DNA from: a bacterium
Lineage (GTDB): Bacteria > SM23-31
Direction of reading: 5' to 3'
DNA: 33,449 bases
Assembly (NCBI GenBank): GCA_028278455.1
Contig: JANQEH010000239.1
Span: 1 to 33,449 of the forward strand
Both the position numbers and the translations under genes were made by a program. The notes under the pieces are model-generated. The model worked only from the letters and a program-made list of their open reading frames with translations. It did not search any database and was not told where the DNA came from. Shown here in pieces: positions 31,816 to 33,449 of the stretch (position 1 is its first letter; every line of letters starts with the position of its first letter).

Positions 31816-31839
31816 TTTCAGGATACCTCCTTAAAGGTA

Positions 31840-32595
31840 CTAACTTCCGGCTTCGATGATCCCGCAGAAATCCTCTGCCTTCAGGCTTGCTCCACCTACA
31901 AGGGCACCGTCGATGTTCGGCTGTCCGAGAAGTTCACTGGCATTTGAGGGTTTTACACTCCCGCCGTACTGGATAGTGATATCCTGTGCTATTTCCGGAG
32001 TGTATATCTCGCCCAGCAGTTCGCGGATATAAGCGTGAACCTCCTCAGCCTGCTCAGGTGTGGCTGTCTTGCCTGTTCCGATTGCCCAAACAGGCTCATA
32101 GGCTATGACAATATCGTTCCCGGTGGTAACTACTACTTCGTTGAGACCGTCTTTTATCTGCTGCTCAACACGCTGGAAAGTAAGTCCTTCTTCTCTTTCC
32201 CCGAGTGTTTCACCGATGCAGAGTATCGGTATCATCAGGCTGGAATTGACCTTTAAGACTTTCTTATTAATGAATTCATCGGTTTCCTTGAAAATCGCTC
32301 TTCTTTCGGAATGACCGATAATGGCAAAATTACACCCGACTGACTGAAGCATATCAGTGGAGATCTCACCGGTGAACGCGCCCTTATCTTCAGAGTGTAC
32401 ATTTTGCGCACCCAATTGAACGGTAGTACCTTCGATAATATCTTTAACGGCAGGCAGCATGGGATATGGAGGGCAGAGTATTACTGCGGGTTCTGTTTTC
32501 CCCCCGACCTTTTCTACAACTCCCAGTGTCAGCTTTCGTGCTTCTTCAATATCAGTATGCATTTTCCAGTTGCCGGCTATTATCATCCTGCGCAT
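31840..32595 (-). CDS. tpiA: Triosephosphate isomerase
   Basis: The protein has 251 residues, standard length, with ATG at 32595 after AGGAGAA. It interconverts dihydroxyacetone phosphate and glyceraldehyde 3-phosphate in glycolysis and gluconeogenesis, in the cytoplasm. All catalytic elements are seen: Asn9-Trp-Lys11, electrophile His95 in 'IIGHSERR', base Glu167 in 'AYEPVWAIGTG', the loop-6 'GTGKTATPEQ' and phosphate-binding 'GGSVKPSN' and 'GALVGGASL'. It heads a minus-strand cluster continuing with an SDR gene, secG and tRNA-Leu. Confidence 0.98.
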   Translation of the reverse strand: MRRMIIAGNWKMHTDIEEARKLTLGVVEKVGGKTEPAVILCPPYPMLPAVKDIIEGTTVQLGAQNVHSEDKGAFTGEISTDMLQSVGCNFAIIGHSERRAIFKETDEFINKKVLKVNSSLMIPILCIGETLGEREEGLTFQRVEQQIKDGLNEVVVTTGNDIVIAYEPVWAIGTGKTATPEQAEEVHAYIRELLGEIYTPEIAQDITIQYGGSVKPSNASELLGQPNIDGALVGGASLKAEDFCGIIEAGS

Positions 32596-32652
32596 GAGTT
32601 TCTCCTACTATTTTCAAGAGTTATATTTTCTAGCTTTATTCTTAATTTTCAC

Positions 32653-32840
32653 CGCATAGGCACAGAGTAAAAAAGAGAGATCTGCCATACAGCATTAATA
32701 ACTATGATTTTTTGTCATTTCGAACGAACACCTAAAAAAAGGGGCAAGTCGAGAAATCTCAGCACAAAAAGAGTTTATAATTATTGAGCTGATACTTCAA
32801 TATATAAAAATCTTTACTCTGTGTTCCCAGTACCTCTGCG
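32653..32840. repeat. MITE-like element with CACAGAGTAAA inverted ends, upstream of tpiA
   Basis: The left end holds CGCATAGG then CACAGAGTAAA (32661-32671). The right end holds the exact reverse complement TTTACTCTGTG (32813-32823) followed by CCTCTGCG. A copy of the GAGATTTCTCGACTTGCCC repeat sits inside (32710-32766, inverted). There is no open frame of note. It fills the spacer between tpiA and the DUF4159 gene. Confidence 0.55.
32710..32766. repeat. GAGATTTCTCGACTTGCCC...CGCTCGAAATGAC repeat, copy 3 (inverted)
   Basis: On the minus strand it reads TGTGCTGAGATTTCTCGACT, then TGCCCC with a T-run, and ends TCGTTCGAAATGACAAAA. It is the reverse orientation of copies 1 and 2 and the best preserved at its GAGATTTCTCGACTTG end. 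Confidence 0.7.
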
Positions 32841-32849
32841 TTTAAAGTA

Positions 32850-33449
32850 TTATCTTGTCAATACATAAACAACGATATTAACACCCATTTTCAGCGCAGC
32901 TTCCCGTATATGCTGGGGATCGTGGTGTATATCCTGATCCTCCCAACCGTCAGATAAATCGGTGTTAAAAGAATAGAAAACTATCATTTTTCCATCATGA
33001 AATAACGCCAGCCCCTTACCCGGACCGCCGTCATGCTCATGGATTTTGGGTATCCCTCTCGGGAAGTCGTAATGTATGTGATAGATCTCATGGTCGAACG
33101 GCAGTTCAACCCATTCTTTGTCGGGAAACACCTTTTTCATCTCCCTGCGGAATGATTCATCAAGTCCGTAATTATCATCGACGTGCATAAAACCGCCATT
33201 CGCAAGATATTTTCTCAATCTTGCAGCTTCGGAATCACTGAACTTGACATTCCCATGCCCTGTCATAAACAGGTATGGATAGTTGAACAACTCATCATTA
33301 GAGATATCCGCACGGGCTTCTCCCGTATTGATTTTTATATTTGTATTCCGCTTTATGAACTGAAGAAGGTTATATACGGATGACTGGTTTCCATACCAGT
33401 CACCGCCGCCGCTGTATCTCAGACGGGCAATGGTAAATCCGGTGTTATC
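32850..33449 (-). CDS. DUF4159 domain protein, N-terminus outside window
   Basis: The frame is open from the window edge to the TAA at 32850, giving 199 residues of the C-terminal part. It begins 'DNTGFTIARLRYSGGGDWYG', which matches the start of DUF4159 domains. It continues with 'LLQFIKRNT', 'LFNYPYLFMTGHGNVKFSDSEAARLRKYLANGGFMHVDDNYG', 'ELPFDHEIYHIHYDF' and 'ALFHDGKMIVFYSFNTDLSDGWED'. These domains have a glutamine-amidotransferase-like/ThuA-like fold with an unknown role and are usually exported in Bacteroidota-type genomes. The catalytic Cys of true amidotransferases is not evident. The initiation site lies beyond 33449; a TTG at 33290 is only an internal Leu codon. Confidence 0.88.
   Translation of the reverse strand, partial: DNTGFTIARLRYSGGGDWYGNQSSVYNLLQFIKRNTNIKINTGEARADISNDELFNYPYLFMTGHGNVKFSDSEAARLRKYLANGGFMHVDDNYGLDESFRREMKKVFPDKEWVELPFDHEIYHIHYDFPRGIPKIHEHDGGPGKGLALFHDGKMIVFYSFNTDLSDGWEDQDIHHDPQHIREAALKMGVNIVVYVLTR

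Noticed and set aside
33290-33383. DUF4159 gene start at TTG 33290
   Set aside because: The frame is open to the window edge and encodes the conserved N-terminal part of the domain (ARLRYSGGGDWYG) upstream of this codon.

Overview
The window is bacterial chromosomal DNA. It has short intergenic gaps, mostly clear purine-rich Shine-Dalgarno (SD) sites, a bacterial secG-tRNA-Leu arrangement and Gram-negative envelope genes (TolC/adaptor/RND efflux, TonB-era style secreted peptidases, lipoproteins). The mix of secreted sortilin/BNR-type repeat proteins, several S9 peptidases, a DUF4159 protein, a TrmB-type regulator and many short dispersed palindromes resembles uncultured or anaerobic lineages of the Bacteroidota/FCB neighbourhood. 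That placement is an inference from gene content and not a phylogenetic result. Two genes run off the window, one at each end.

Layout. 1-2527 (-): the first 842 codons of a large secreted sortilin/BNR-repeat protein. 2727-7193 (+): single genes for a small secreted HExxH protein, a B1-type metallo-beta-lactamase-fold protein, a flavin reductase-like protein, a SAM methyltransferase and a two-domain VOC protein, separated by repeat-rich spacers. 7450-9456 (-): an S9 peptidase. 9666-12282 (+): an unknown protein and a membrane-anchored polysaccharide deacetylase with an N-terminal zinc finger. 12270-13903 (-): deoC, fxsA and a small unknown gene with a textbook promoter carrying two dyads. 14265-20859 (+): a TetR regulator followed by a complete outer-membrane factor/adaptor/RND efflux operon. 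20938-21573 (+): a thioredoxin-fold protein interrupted by an in-frame TGA at its redox-active Cys position, read here as a selenoprotein. 21795-23051 (+): a membrane metallophosphoesterase. 23146-26254 (-): an A+T-rich two-gene island (SEC-C protein and a protein with an RX4H HEPN-type motif). 26719-29964: a TrmB-type regulator divergent from a DPP-IV-type S9 peptidase. 30287-32595 (-): tpiA, a short-chain dehydrogenase, secG and tRNA-Leu(GAG) with a terminator. 32850-33449 (-): the C-terminal part of a DUF4159 protein.

The strongest unexpected signal is at 20892-21573. The reading frame continues for 128 codons after a TGA in the context Trp-TGA-Pro-Tyr-Cys. A compact hairpin immediately downstream has the geometry of a bacterial SECIS element, and a separate 16-bp hairpin covers the gene's SD site. 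The second candidate for new biology is the A+T-rich HEPN/SEC-C pair. The RND permease is also atypical: it has about four extra membrane segments and lacks the usual Asp/Lys proton-relay residues.
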